Origin: Selenomonadales bacterium
GTDB taxonomy: Bacteria; Bacillota; Negativicutes; Sporomusales; UBA7701
Length of the DNA stretch: 64,000 bases
Assembly (NCBI GenBank): GCA_018434945.1
Contig: JAHDOI010000023.1
Coordinates: 36,436 to 100,435, forward strand
Direction of reading: 5' to 3'
The position numbers and the translations under genes were made by a program. The notes below the pieces were generated by a model. The model had not been told where the DNA came from, ran no database searches, and saw only the letters and a program-made list of their open reading frames with translations. The stretch's first letter is position 1. Each line of letters starts with the position of its first letter. This document shows positions 40,940 to 50,216 of the stretch, in pieces.

Positions 40940-43585
40940 ATGGAGAAGAATATCCCTACAGTTTACGACCCCAAAGAAGTCGAAGAGAAATGGTATAAGC
41001 ACTGGGAGGAGAACGGCCTGTTCCACGCCGAGCCGGACACGGGCAAAACGCCTTACAGCATCGTCATTCCGCCCCCCAACGTCACCGGCCAGCTCCACAT
41101 GGGCCACGCGCTCGACAATACCCTCCAGGACGTGCTCATCCGCTTCCGGCGCATGCAGGGCTACGAGGCGCTGTGGATGCCCGGCTCCGACCACGCCGGC
41201 ATCGCCACCCAGATCAAGGTGGAGGAGGTGCTGGCCAAGGAGGGGGTAAGCCGCTACGACCTCGGGCGGGAGGCGTTCATCGACCGCGTGTGGGAGTGGA
41301 AGCACGAATACGGCGGCCGCATCGTGGGTCAGCTCAAGCGCCTGGGTGCGTCGTGCGACTGGCCGCGGGAGCGGTTCACGATGGACGAGGGCTGTTCGGC
41401 GGCGGTGCGCGAGGTTTTCGTGTCGCTGTACGAAAAGGGGCTCATCTACCAGGGCAACCGCATCACCAACTGGTGCCCGCGCTGCAACACCGCCCTCAGC
41501 GATATCGAGGTGGAGCACGAGGAGAAGCCGGGCAACCTCTACCATGTCCGCTACCCGCTGGAGGGCCGCCCGGACGAATACGTGACCGTGGCCACCACCA
41601 GGCCGGAGACCATCCTCGGCGATACCGCCGTGGCCGTCCATCCCGACGACGCCCGCTATAAAGGCCTCATCGGCCAGTACCTCATCCTGCCGGTCGTCGG
41701 CCGCCGCCTGCCGATCGTGGCCGACGAGTACGTCGACCCGTCGTTCGGCACCGGCGCGGTGAAGGTGACGCCGGCCCACGACCCCAACGACTTCGACATG
41801 GGCCTGCGCCACCAGCTGCCGCAGGTGGTCGTCATCGCTCCCGACGGCACGATGACGGCCGAGGCGGGCAAGTACGCCGGCCTCGACCGCTACGAGTGCC
41901 GCAAGGCGCTCGTCCGCGATCTCAAGGAGCTGGGCAATCTCGTCAAGATCGACGAGCATATGCACGCCGTCGGCCATTGCCAGCGCTGCGCGACGGTGGT
42001 CGAGCCGCTCGTCTCCAAGCAATGGTTCGTGCGCATGCAGCCGCTGGCCGAACCGGCGATCGCGGCCGTTACCTCGGGGCGGATCAAGTTCGTGCCGGAA
42101 AGGTTCACCCGCGTGTATATCAACTGGCTGGAGAACATCCGCGACTGGTGCATCTCGCGCCAGATCTGGTGGGGCCACCGCATCCCGGCCTGGTACTGCG
42201 AAGGGTGCGGCGAGACGGTCGTCTCCCGCGAAGATATAACCGCCTGCCCGCAGTGCGGCGGCAGGGTGGAGCAGGACCCCGACGTCCTCGACACCTGGTT
42301 CAGTTCGGCGCTGTGGCCGTTCTCGACGATGGGCTGGCCGCAGAAAGCGCGCGAGCTGGACTATTTCTACCCGACGAGCGTGCTGGTGACCGGCTATGAC
42401 ATCATCTTCTTCTGGGTGGCGCGGATGATCTTCATGGGCCTGGAGTTCATGGACGACATCCCCTTCGAGCATGTGTTCATCCACGGCCTGGTGCGCGACG
42501 GCGAGGGCCGCAAGATGTCGAAGTCGCTCGGCAACGGCATCGACCCGCTGGACGTCATCGAGAAGTACGGCGCCGACACGCTCAGGTTTACGCTCATGAC
42601 CGGCAACACGCCCGGCAACGACATGCGCTTCTACTGGGAGCGGGTCGAGTCGAGCCGCAACTTCGCCAACAAGATCTGGAACGCCTCGCGGTTCGTGCTG
42701 ATGAACCTCGAAGGCTTCGATAATACCAAAGCGCCGGGCGCGTACACCCTGGCCGACCGCTGGATCCTGAGCCGCTACGCCAAGACAGCGGCCGAGGTGA
42801 CCGCCAACCTGGAGAAGTTCGAGCTGGGCGAGGCGGCCCGCGGCCTGTACGAGTTCATCTGGAACGAATACTGCGACTGGTACATCGAGACCGCCAAGGC
42901 GCGCCTGTACGACAAGGAGGACGCCGCCGCCCGGGGCACCGCCCAGTATGTGCTGTGGTACGTGCTGGAGAACACCCTCAGGCTGCTCCATCCCTTCATG
43001 CCGTTCATCAGCGAGGCCATCTGGCAGCACCTGCCCCACGAGGGCGGGAGCATCGTCAGGGCCGCGTGGCCCGTGCCGCCGGCCGAGCTGGCGGACGACG
43101 CCGCCGAGACGGCTATGGGCACGGTTATGGAGACCATCAAGGCCATCCGCAATATGCGGGCCGAGGTCAACGTGCCGCCCGGCAAAAAGAGCGAGGTCAT
43201 CCTCCTGGCCGCCGCGGAGCAGCAGGCGGTGCTGGCCGCCAACGCCCAGTATGTGCGCACGCTGGCCGCCGCCGAGCCGGTGACGGTGCTGCCGCTGGCG
43301 ACGGCCGCCAAGCCGGAGAACGCGATGGCGGCGGTGGTAAGCGGGGTGGAAGTGTACCTGCCGCTCAGGGGCCTGATCGATGTGGAGAAGGAGACCGCCC
43401 GCCTCGGCAAGGAGCGGGAGAGCCTCGAAAAAGAGGTCGCCCGCGTGGCTGGCAAGCTGGCCAACGAGAGCTTCGTGGCCAAGGCGCCTGCCGAGGTTAT
43501 CGAGAAGGAGCGGGCCAAGGAGCGCGAGTACCGCGACAAACTCGCCGCCATCAGCGAGCGGCTGGCGTACCTGGCGAAGATATAG
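40940..43585 (+). CDS. valS: Valyl-tRNA synthetase
   Basis: An 881-residue class I aminoacyl-tRNA synthetase. The HIGH motif is [15 protein letters not shown] (about 43-57), the editing domain (about 200-350) contains [10 protein letters not shown], and the KMSKS motif appears as [14 protein letters not shown] (about 526-539). The anticodon-binding domain and a C-terminal coiled coil (about 820-880, rich in Glu/Lys) complete it. GAAGGAGG precedes the ATG. Expression is governed by the T-box upstream. folC follows after 70 bp, the usual Firmicute order. Confidence 0.97.
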   Translation: MEKNIPTVYDPKEVEEKWYKHWEENGLFHAEPDTGKTPYSIVIPPPNVTGQLHMGHALDNTLQDVLIRFRRMQGYEALWMPGSDHAGIATQIKVEEVLAKEGVSRYDLGREAFIDRVWEWKHEYGGRIVGQLKRLGASCDWPRERFTMDEGCSAAVREVFVSLYEKGLIYQGNRITNWCPRCNTALSDIEVEHEEKPGNLYHVRYPLEGRPDEYVTVATTRPETILGDTAVAVHPDDARYKGLIGQYLILPVVGRRLPIVADEYVDPSFGTGAVKVTPAHDPNDFDMGLRHQLPQVVVIAPDGTMTAEAGKYAGLDRYECRKALVRDLKELGNLVKIDEHMHAVGHCQRCATVVEPLVSKQWFVRMQPLAEPAIAAVTSGRIKFVPERFTRVYINWLENIRDWCISRQIWWGHRIPAWYCEGCGETVVSREDITACPQCGGRVEQDPDVLDTWFSSALWPFSTMGWPQKARELDYFYPTSVLVTGYDIIFFWVARMIFMGLEFMDDIPFEHVFIHGLVRDGEGRKMSKSLGNGIDPLDVIEKYGADTLRFTLMTGNTPGNDMRFYWERVESSRNFANKIWNASRFVLMNLEGFDNTKAPGAYTLADRWILSRYAKTAAEVTANLEKFELGEAARGLYEFIWNEYCDWYIETAKARLYDKEDAAARGTAQYVLWYVLENTLRLLHPFMPFISEAIWQHLPHEGGSIVRAAWPVPPAELADDAAETAMGTVMETIKAIRNMRAEVNVPPGKKSEVILLAAAEQQAVLAANAQYVRTLAAAEPVTVLPLATAAKPENAMAAVVSGVEVYLPLRGLIDVEKETARLGKERESLEKEVARVAGKLANESFVAKAPAEVIEKERAKEREYRDKLAAISERLAYLAKI

Positions 43586-43655
43586 GGGCCATTCGCAACC
43601 CCGTCGATACATTATTATCCCCACGACGCACAAACTACCGGCAGGATGTGACCAT

Positions 43656-44939
43656 ATGACCTACGAACAAGCCCTCGATTATCTAGCCACCCTGGGCAAG
43701 TTCGGGATGAATTTCGGCCTGGGGCGGATCGAGAAACTGCTCGCGCTGCTGGGCAATCCCGAGCGGCGCTACAAGACCGTCCACGTGACCGGCACAAACG
43801 GCAAGGGCTCGACGACGGCCATGCTGGCCGCCGTCCTCAAAGCCGCGGGTATCCGCGCCGGTATGTACACTTCGCCCCACCTCACCGACTACACGGAAAG
43901 GTTCGTCGTGGACGGCGAGCCGATAAGCCGGGCCGCGCTGGGAGCGGCCATCTCCCATACCCGCGGCTTCGTGGACGCCATGGTGGCCGAGGGCTGGGAG
44001 CACCCCACCGAGTTCGAGGTGCTGACCGCCGCCGCTTTCCATCATTTCGCGGCCGCGGGCGTGGAATACGCCGTCATCGAGGTCGGCCTGGGCGGCCTGC
44101 TCGATTCGACCAACGTCATAACGCCGGCCGTGTCCGTTATCACCAACGTCGCCCTTGAACACACCGACCGCTGCGGCGGCACGCTGGCGGAGATCGCCGC
44201 CCACAAAGCGGGGATAATCAAGCCCGGGGTGCCGTGTGTGACCGCCGTCCGCGGCGAGGCGCTCGACGTCGTAAGGCGCGAGGCCGACGCCAAGGGGGCG
44301 CCGCTTGCGGTGCTGGGCCGCGATTTCTACGGCGAAGCGGCCGGAATGGACGGCACGCGGCAGCTGGTGTCGTTCGTCAGCAGCCGCCACGGCGATCTGG
44401 GCCGGTTCGCCGTCACCCTCCTCGGCCGCCATCAGGCCGAAAACGCCGCTGTGGCGATCATGGCGGCGCTGGTTCTGGCCGACGGGGACAAGCGCCTTTC
44501 ACCCGCCGCCGTCAGGGACGGCTTGGCCGCCGTCCGCTGGCCGGGGCGGTTCGAAATCGTGCCAGGCAGCCCCACCGTGATTATCGACGGCGCCCACAAC
44601 CCGGCGGGAGCCGCCGTCCTCAGGGCCGCCCTCGACGAAGTGTTCCCCGGCCGGCCGGTCGTCTTCGCGCTCGGCATCCTCGCCGACAAAGATATCGCCG
44701 GCGTCACCGCCGCCCTCGTCCGCCCCGCCGACAGCGTCGTGGCCGTCAGGCCCCTGTCCGACCGGGCCGCCGAGCCGTCCGCGGTGCTTGCCGGCCTGGC
44801 GGCGGAGCGGTCCGCGGCGGCGTCCACTGTGGCGGAGGGGGTTGCCCTGGCGCGGGAAATGGCCGGCCCGGACGGCCTCGTGTGTGTCGCCGGCTCGCTC
44901 TATCTCGTCGGTCCGGCGCGGGCTGACGTCATATTGTAG
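43656..44939 (+). CDS. folC: Folylpolyglutamate synthase/dihydrofolate synthase
   Basis: A 427-residue Mur-ligase-like enzyme. The P-loop is VTGTNGKGSTTAMLAAVL (about 44-61). YTSPHLTDYTERF and EVLTAAAFHHFA are FolC-specific, and VIIDGAHNPAGAA lies in the C-terminal domain. It adds glutamate to folates and may also make dihydrofolate. The ATG at 43656 is supported by homology; the upstream open frame runs through the end of valS. GCAGGA is a weak ribosome site. Confidence 0.93.
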   Translation: MTYEQALDYLATLGKFGMNFGLGRIEKLLALLGNPERRYKTVHVTGTNGKGSTTAMLAAVLKAAGIRAGMYTSPHLTDYTERFVVDGEPISRAALGAAISHTRGFVDAMVAEGWEHPTEFEVLTAAAFHHFAAAGVEYAVIEVGLGGLLDSTNVITPAVSVITNVALEHTDRCGGTLAEIAAHKAGIIKPGVPCVTAVRGEALDVVRREADAKGAPLAVLGRDFYGEAAGMDGTRQLVSFVSSRHGDLGRFAVTLLGRHQAENAAVAIMAALVLADGDKRLSPAAVRDGLAAVRWPGRFEIVPGSPTVIIDGAHNPAGAAVLRAALDEVFPGRPVVFALGILADKDIAGVTAALVRPADSVVAVRPLSDRAAEPSAVLAGLAAERSAAASTVAEGVALAREMAGPDGLVCVAGSLYLVGPARADVIL

Positions 44940-44965
44940 ACAAAACCTCGCCAGTGGACTATAAT
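44937..44965 (+). promoter_or_regulatory. Candidate promoter at the folC stop
   Basis: TAGACA (44937-44942, overlapping the folC stop) and TATAAT (44960-44965) with a 17-base spacer, 34 bases before the next gene. The same TAGACA-17-TATAAT layout precedes rex. Confidence 0.6.
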
Positions 44966-44998
44966 AATTGAAGTTACTTTGTGCCATCAGGTGAAACG

Positions 44999-46237
44999 AT
45001 GCGAATCAGTTATTCCTGCGCCGCGACGCACTACCAACTTAATTACCTGACCGAGCACTGCATTGTTGCGGTCGCCTTTTTTTTGCCGCTCTCCTTCAAC
45101 GCCGTCAGCGTGTTCCTCGCTCTCGGCGCCCTGCTTTGGCTGGCGAGGATGGCCGCCGACGGGCGTCTCGACCTCAAGCCCACCCCTTTCGACGGAGCAA
45201 TCGCCCTGCTTGTGGCGCTGTCGGCAGCCTCGATCCTGGCCTCGCCCGATCGCTGGCTGAGCTTTTACAACTACTATCACTATATGGGCCGTTATATCCT
45301 CCTGTATTATCTCGTCGTTAACAATTTTCACACCCTCGACCAGCTCAAGCGGCTCGTCCAGGCGGTGCTCGCCTCCGCCGCCCTGGTCGTCATCTACGGC
45401 CTGTATCAATACGTCCAGGGGGTCGATATCTCGGCGTTCGAGTGGGTGGACGGCGAACAGTTCCCCCTGCTAAAGATGAGGGTATTTTCCACCCTTGAGA
45501 ACCCCAACCTGCTGGCCGGGTTCCTGGTGATCATCGCGGCGCTGGGCGCAGGTCTGGGGCTTAACGCCGAGGACCGCCGCTGCAAAACGGCTTATCTGGT
45601 GCTCATCGTCGCGCTGCTCGTCTGCCTGGTGCTGACTTATTCGCGGGGGGCGTGGCTGAGCGTGCTGGCGGTCATGGCCGCCTACGGGGTGCTGTACAGC
45701 CGCAAGACCTTCTGGCTGCTGCTGCTCGTGCCGGTGGTGGTCGTAGCCGGGCATGACGTGCTGATGGAGCGGCTGATGTCGATCGTCAACCCCACCGACA
45801 CCTCGGCGACGCTGCGGATCGCGCTGTGGGAGAGTACCCTAGCCATGATCGCCGACCGGCCGCTGTTCGGCATCGGCTGGGGCGCCTATCAGCTTGTTTA
45901 CCCCACGTACGACTTCTTCATCAACGACCCGGACACGATCATTTACCACGCCCACAACATGTACCTCCACCTCGCCGCCGAGATCGGCGTCCCCGGGCTG
46001 CTGGTCTTCTTGGCGCTGATGATCGGCCACGCGCGCCTGGCGCTGGCGACGGCCGAGAACGCCGCCAACCGCTGGGTGAGCGGCCTGATGCTCGGGGTGC
46101 TGGCGGCCGTGATCGGACTGGCGGTGGGCGGCCTTACCGACTACATACTCTTCAACCCCCAGATGGCGATGCTTTTCTGGCTGCTGAACGCTCTGACGGT
46201 GGTTGTCCACCTCAACGGCTATTCCGACAAAAAATAA
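44999..46237 (+). CDS. O-antigen ligase/WaaL-Wzy family membrane protein
   Basis: A 412-residue protein with about 11-12 membrane segments and a periplasmic loop in the last third (LFGIGWGAYQLVYPTYDF…IIYHAHNMYLHLAAEIG). The H-x-H-N-x-Y/L-x-x-x-x-E-x-G pattern is the Wzy_C/O-antigen ligase signature. It probably ligates or polymerises a glycan on the outer leaflet, consistent with a diderm envelope. No other polysaccharide genes are adjacent. The ATG at 44999 follows AGGTGAAACG. Confidence 0.83.
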   Translation: MRISYSCAATHYQLNYLTEHCIVAVAFFLPLSFNAVSVFLALGALLWLARMAADGRLDLKPTPFDGAIALLVALSAASILASPDRWLSFYNYYHYMGRYILLYYLVVNNFHTLDQLKRLVQAVLASAALVVIYGLYQYVQGVDISAFEWVDGEQFPLLKMRVFSTLENPNLLAGFLVIIAALGAGLGLNAEDRRCKTAYLVLIVALLVCLVLTYSRGAWLSVLAVMAAYGVLYSRKTFWLLLLVPVVVVAGHDVLMERLMSIVNPTDTSATLRIALWESTLAMIADRPLFGIGWGAYQLVYPTYDFFINDPDTIIYHAHNMYLHLAAEIGVPGLLVFLALMIGHARLALATAENAANRWVSGLMLGVLAAVIGLAVGGLTDYILFNPQMAMLFWLLNALTVVVHLNGYSDKK

Positions 46238-46345
46238 CACGAAATAACGGGGCATATTGATAAAAAAATCTCCTCACTCAGCAGGAGTAAGGGCTGTCGT
46301 GCGGAATATATAGAAATATAATATGGATATCGGGTATTGGTTATG

Positions 46346-46370
46346 AAGGCCTATGCGGCCTTAATTTTTT
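46346..46370 (+). terminator. Terminator before the hydrogenase accessory operon
   Basis: AAGGCC pairs with GGCCTT around a 5-base loop and is followed by AATTTTTT. It lies 53 bases before the next start codon, so it ends upstream transcription or attenuates. Confidence 0.65.
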
Positions 46371-46380
46371 GTCGCGAAGA

Positions 46381-46398
46381 ATGTGAAATTTGGAACAA
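46381..46398. promoter_or_regulatory. Candidate Rex-like site before the hydrogenase cluster
   Basis: ATGTGAAATTTGGAACAA agrees with TTGTGAA-N4-TTAACAA at 11 of 14 fixed positions. It lies 25 bases before the first gene of the cluster. Confidence 0.4.
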
Positions 46399-46422
46399 TT
46401 CTACCCGAGAAGGGGGCTTGTC

Positions 46423-46791
46423 GTGAAACTGGCCGATGTCCAGAAAATATTGCGAGCCGAGGTAATCTGCGGCGCAGAATATCTTGACGGCGAGGTGAGG
46501 TCGGCGTGCGGCGCCGATCTGATGAGTGACGTGCTTGTGCATAGCAAGGAAAAGACGCTGCTGCTTACGGGACTTACCAATATTCAGATCATCCGCACCG
46601 CCGAGATGGGCGACCTTGTGGGAATAGTGCTGGTGCGCGGGAAGCGGCCGGGGCAGGATGTAATCCAGATGGCCGAGAGCAAAGGTATACCGGTGATGGT
46701 GACCAGCCTGCCGATGTTCGAGTCGTGCGGGATGCTCTACAACCACGGCATCAAAGGGTGCTCCGAGCTGGTGACTGCCTGTGAATCCTGA
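46423..46791 (+). CDS. DRTGG-domain protein (hydrogenase cluster)
   Basis: A 122-residue single-domain protein resembling the DRTGG regulatory domain found in Pta and CBS-pyrophosphatases. The start LADVQKILRAEVICGAEYLDGEVRSACGADLMSDVL is typical. Such stand-alone domains recur in anaerobe hydrogenase operons with unknown function, probably in ligand-dependent signalling. GTG 46423 follows AGAAGGGGG. It overlaps the next gene by 11 bases, showing coupling. Confidence 0.78.
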   Translation: MKLADVQKILRAEVICGAEYLDGEVRSACGADLMSDVLVHSKEKTLLLTGLTNIQIIRTAEMGDLVGIVLVRGKRPGQDVIQMAESKGIPVMVTSLPMFESCGMLYNHGIKGCSELVTACES

Positions 46792-47212
46792 ACAGGGGAT
46801 CGTGCTCGATTACGTCCTGAAGGGCGGCGATTTTGACACCGCCGGCGAGGCGTCGAGCAAAATCAAGCGGATTCTGCAGCAGATCGGCGTGCGCTCCGAT
46901 GTCATCAGGCGTATCGCCATAAGTTCCTACGAAGCAGAGATGAATGTCATTATCCATGCTTACAGCGGCGTCCTCAGGGCGTCGATCTATCCCGACCGCA
47001 CCGAGCTTTCGGTTGCGGACGAGGGGCCGGGCATCGCCGATATCGATCTGGCGATGCAGGAGGGGTATTCCACCGCCCCCGACCATATCCGCGAAATGGG
47101 CTTCGGCGCCGGTATGGGCCTCCCCAACATGGCGCGCTGTTCGGACGAGTTTTCCATCAATTCGGTGGCGGGGGAAGGGATGAAGATCAATATCCTTATC
47201 CGCCATAGCTGA
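46781..47212 (+). CDS. Anti-sigma-factor-like ATP-binding protein (HATPase)
   Basis: A 143-residue GHKL ATPase of RsbW/SpoIIAB type. The N box is YEAEMNVIIHAY, G1 VADEGPGI and G2 GFGAGMGLPNMAR. It lacks a histidine-kinase dimerisation domain, so it is a protein kinase/anti-sigma type module. Its position between a DRTGG protein and a hydrogenase-like sensor suggests a role in hydrogenase regulation. The target is unknown; no anti-anti-sigma gene is nearby. Confidence 0.82.
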   Translation: MNPEQGIVLDYVLKGGDFDTAGEASSKIKRILQQIGVRSDVIRRIAISSYEAEMNVIIHAYSGVLRASIYPDRTELSVADEGPGIADIDLAMQEGYSTAPDHIREMGFGAGMGLPNMARCSDEFSINSVAGEGMKINILIRHS

Positions 47213-47228
47213 TTGTGTGGTGTTACGG

Positions 47229-48554
47229 ATGTCGGAGTATTTCCACTCCGTCAGGCTTACGCCTGAGCGGTGTAAAGGTTGCGTCAACTGTATAAAACGC
47301 TGTCCCACCGAGGCGATCCGCATCCGCGGCGGCAAGGCGAAGATAACCGAGGCGCGCTGCATCGACTGTGGCGAGTGTATCCGCCGGTGCGCCAACCGGG
47401 CCAAGACGGCCGTTACCGACAGCCTCGACGACCTTAAGGATTATAAATACAACGTGGCGCTGCCGGCGCCCTCGCTGTATTCCCAGTTTTCCGCCGACGT
47501 GCCGGCGAACGTGGTGCTGTGCGCCCTGATACACCTCGGCTTCGACGAGGTGTTCGAGGTGGCCCTCGGCGCCGAGATCGTTTCCGACGCGACCGTGGAG
47601 TATCTCAGGCGGCCGGACGCGAAGAAGCCGGCGATTTCCTCCGCCTGTCCGGCGGTGGTGCGGCTGGTCCAGGTAAAGTTTCCCGAGCTGATCGACAACC
47701 TCATCCCCCTGGAAGCGCCGGTGGAAGTGGCGGCCCGCCTGGTCCGCAGCACCCGCTGCCGTGAACTGGGCCTCGCGCCGGAGGAAATCGGCGTGTGGTT
47801 CATCACCCCCTGCCCGGCGAAGATGACGGCGTTCAAGCAGCCGCTGGGGGCGGAGAAGTCAAGCGTTACCGGCGCCATCGGCATATCGCAGATTTACGGC
47901 GAACTCTTGAAGGCGGTGGCGGTCGTCCCCCGCGACGCCAACTGCCAGCGGGCCACGGCCCGCGGCGTCGGCTGGGCTTTAAGCGGCGGCGAGACGTCGG
48001 CCGCGGCGGCGGCCAACAGCATGGTTATCGACGAGATCCACAATGTCAGCGATGTGCTGGAACAGGTGGCTCTCGGTAAGATAAAGGTTGATTTCATCGA
48101 GGCGCTGGCGTGCTCGGGCGGCTGCATCGGCGGCCCGCTGACGGTGGAAAACCGCTTCGTGGCCGAGCACCGCATGCACCAGCGGCTCGCGAAGATGCGG
48201 GCCGAGGACGAGGCGCGCGGCGCCGCGCCGGCCCAATATCACCCCGATTCCTCGCTGACCGAGTACGACCGCACCATCGAGCCGCGGCCGATCATGCGTC
48301 TTGACGAGGATATCTTCAAGGCGATGTACAAGGTTGAGCAGATGGAAAAGACGCTCAGAAAACTCCCCGGGCTCGACTGCGGCTCGTGCGGCTCGCCGAA
48401 CTGCAAGGCGCTGGCCGAGGATATCGTGCAGGGAGAGGCGGTCGAGACCGACTGTATCTTCAAACTGCGTGAACGCGTCCGCGACCTCGCCCAGGAGATG
48501 GTGGGGCTGGCGGCCAAACTGCCGCCCTCGTTGGAGGAGCGGGAAGATGACTAG
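47229..48554 (+). CDS. Hydrogenase-like iron-sulfur protein, sensory [FeFe]-hydrogenase type
   Basis: A 441-residue protein. An N-terminal 2[4Fe-4S] ferredoxin domain (CKGCVNCIKRCP, CIDCGECIRRCA) precedes a hydrogenase large-subunit-like domain with degenerate H-cluster motifs: SSACPAVV for L1, TPCPAKMTAF for L2 and CSGGCIGGP for L3. A C-terminal Fe-S domain, CGSCGSPNCKALAEDIV (about 380-396), follows. The alanine before the L1 cysteine, where catalytic enzymes have the proton-relay Cys, matches what is described for sensory HydS proteins. It lacks a PAS domain. It probably reports H2/redox state to the HATPase and PHP proteins beside it (inference). The ATG at 47229 has a poor ribosome site. 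Confidence 0.83.
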   Translation: MSEYFHSVRLTPERCKGCVNCIKRCPTEAIRIRGGKAKITEARCIDCGECIRRCANRAKTAVTDSLDDLKDYKYNVALPAPSLYSQFSADVPANVVLCALIHLGFDEVFEVALGAEIVSDATVEYLRRPDAKKPAISSACPAVVRLVQVKFPELIDNLIPLEAPVEVAARLVRSTRCRELGLAPEEIGVWFITPCPAKMTAFKQPLGAEKSSVTGAIGISQIYGELLKAVAVVPRDANCQRATARGVGWALSGGETSAAAAANSMVIDEIHNVSDVLEQVALGKIKVDFIEALACSGGCIGGPLTVENRFVAEHRMHQRLAKMRAEDEARGAAPAQYHPDSSLTEYDRTIEPRPIMRLDEDIFKAMYKVEQMEKTLRKLPGLDCGSCGSPNCKALAEDIVQGEAVETDCIFKLRERVRDLAQEMVGLAAKLPPSLEEREDD

Positions 48555-48567
48555 GAGGGATTGCCCA

Positions 48568-48909
48568 GTGACGGTCAACGATCTTGTCGGTACCCTGCCG
48601 CTCACCGTCGTCGCCGGCCAAGACCGGTTGGCGGCCGAAGTGACGGGTGGCTATGTTTCCGATCTGCTCAGCAACGTGATGGGTTTTGCCGCCCCCGGCA
48701 GCGTGTGGGTCACGATGCAGGGGCACCAGAACATCGTGGCGGTGGCGTCTCTGGCCGGACTGGCGGCGGTGATCGTTGCCGGCGGGGCCGTACCCGAACC
48801 GGAAACGGCTGCCAAAGCCGAGACGGAAGGGATTGTCCTGCTGACCACACCGCTGTCCAGCTTTGAACTGGTCGGACAACTATACCGTAGCGGCGTCAAG
48901 GGGCAGTGA
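48568..48909 (+). CDS. Second DRTGG-type small protein
   Basis: A 113-residue protein related in layout to the one at 46423. VNDLVGTLPLTVVAGQDRLAAEVTGGYVSDLLSNVM and the later AVIVAGGAVPEPETAAKAETEGIVLL match the DRTGG fold, where the conserved core binds a small ligand. GTG 48568 follows TAGGAGGG. Its stop overlaps the start of the PHP gene. Function unknown beyond association with hydrogenase operons. Confidence 0.75.
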   Translation: MTVNDLVGTLPLTVVAGQDRLAAEVTGGYVSDLLSNVMGFAAPGSVWVTMQGHQNIVAVASLAGLAAVIVAGGAVPEPETAAKAETEGIVLLTTPLSSFELVGQLYRSGVKGQ

Positions 48910-49649
48910 TGCGCCGTTTCGTGGCCGATCTCCACGTTCACACGCTGTTGTCGCCCTGCGCCGCGGTGGAGATGACGCCGCGCAACATCGTGTGGCATGC
49001 GGCCCGCCACGGTATCGACATCGTCGCCATCACCGACCATAACGCCGGCGACAACGTCCCCGCCGCCCTGGCGGCCGCAAAAGGCACCGACGTGACCGTG
49101 CTGCCGGGCATGGAGGTGGAGACGAAGGAGGAAGTCCACCTCGTCGCGCTGTTCGAGAAGCCGCGGCAGCTGTTCGCCTGGGAGAAGGTCGTCGCCGCGC
49201 ACCGTTCGGGGCGCATGAACGACACCGACAGGCTAGGAGCCCAGTTCGTGGTCGACGAGGAAGATAACCTCGTGGCCGTCAAAGAGGAGATGCTGCTGAC
49301 CTCCCTCACCCTGAGTCTTAACGAGGTCTGCGACCAGGTCAACGCCCTCGGCGGGCTCGTGATCGCCAGCCATGTCGACCGGCCGGCCTACAGCGTACTG
49401 TCCCAGCTGGGCTTCATCCCCCCCGGACTGGCGCTTGCGGCGGTGGAAGTGTCGCGGCGCACGCCCCGCGCCGAAGCTGCGAAGCGTTTCCCGGCCATCG
49501 GCGGCCTGCCTGTCGTCACGGCGTCCGACGCCCATACCATCGAAGACTTCCTGTCCGGCCCGAAGATGGCCTTTAACCTCGAGGCACCCACCCTGGCGGA
49601 AATACGCCAGGCAATAAATAACGAGAATGCGCGAGGGGTGGTGTTGTGA
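48909..49649 (+). CDS. PHP-domain phosphoesterase
   Basis: A 246-residue PHP-family protein (polymerase and histidinol phosphatase fold). The metal-ligand motifs are DLHVHTLLSPC (about 6-16), ITDHNAGDN (about 41-49), PGMEVETKEEVHLVALF (E and H, about 67-83), SHVDRPAYS (about 158-166) and ASDAHTIEDF (about 211-220). It should hydrolyse a phosphoester with a trinuclear metal site; in this cluster a phosphorylated protein or nucleotide signal is plausible. It is coupled to the upstream DRTGG gene by a TGATG overlap. Confidence 0.87.
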   Translation: MRRFVADLHVHTLLSPCAAVEMTPRNIVWHAARHGIDIVAITDHNAGDNVPAALAAAKGTDVTVLPGMEVETKEEVHLVALFEKPRQLFAWEKVVAAHRSGRMNDTDRLGAQFVVDEEDNLVAVKEEMLLTSLTLSLNEVCDQVNALGGLVIASHVDRPAYSVLSQLGFIPPGLALAAVEVSRRTPRAEAAKRFPAIGGLPVVTASDAHTIEDFLSGPKMAFNLEAPTLAEIRQAINNENARGVVL

Positions 49650-49673
49650 CCGCGCGGAAAAAAATTCGTAATT

Positions 49674-49691
49674 AAGTGAAAGCTTTCATAC
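49674..49691. promoter_or_regulatory. Palindrome before hydC, possible Rex site
   Basis: A perfect 12-bp palindrome TGAAAGCTTTCA (49677-49688) within a weaker TTGTGAA-N4-TTCACAA-like context, 18 bases before the hydC ATG and overlapping nothing else. Confidence 0.35.
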
Positions 49692-49705
49692 AAAGGAGGA
49701 GAAAT

Positions 49706-50209
49706 ATGAACAGCAATCATGAACAGAAGTGCTGCTGCGGCGGCAAGGGCGGCGCCAGCAACATGGCGAAGCTGGACGAGATCATGGCCAAGTACCAGGG
49801 CGCGAAAGGAGCGCTCATCCCCGTCCTGCAGGAGGCCCAGGACGCTTACGGCTATCTGCCGAAGGACGTCATCGTGAGGATCGGGGAGAAGATGAGCATC
49901 CCCACGAGCCAGATTTACGGCGTGGCCACCTTCTACGCCCAGTTCCACCTCAACCCGCGCGGCAAGAATATCATCCGCGTGTGCCAGGGTACGGCCTGCC
50001 ACGTCCGCGGCGCCAAAGCCATTTTAAAGGCGCTGGAAGATACTCTTAAAGTCTCGGCCGGCAAGACGACACCCGACCTGAAGTTCACGCTGGAGACGGT
50101 GGCCTGTATCGGCGCCTGCGGCCTTGCGCCGGTCATGATGGTCAACGACGATACCCACGGGCGGCTGACGCCGGAGATCGTGCCGGAAATTATCGGCCGT
50201 TACGCCTAA
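49706..50209 (+). CDS. hydC: NADH-linked hydrogenase subunit HydC (NuoE-like)
   Basis: A 167-residue [2Fe-2S] thioredoxin-fold subunit. The cluster ligands are in CQGTACHVRG and CIGACGLAP (about 91-96 and 132-140). It transfers electrons between HydB flavin and HydA in the trimeric NAD/ferredoxin-linked hydrogenase. The N-terminus carries an unusual QKCCCGGKGG stretch before the normal domain. ATG 49706 follows AAAGGAGGAG; the longer frame to 49676 is unsupported. Confidence 0.92.
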   Translation: MNSNHEQKCCCGGKGGASNMAKLDEIMAKYQGAKGALIPVLQEAQDAYGYLPKDVIVRIGEKMSIPTSQIYGVATFYAQFHLNPRGKNIIRVCQGTACHVRGAKAILKALEDTLKVSAGKTTPDLKFTLETVACIGACGLAPVMMVNDDTHGRLTPEIVPEIIGRYA

Positions 50210-50216
50210 GCCCCGT

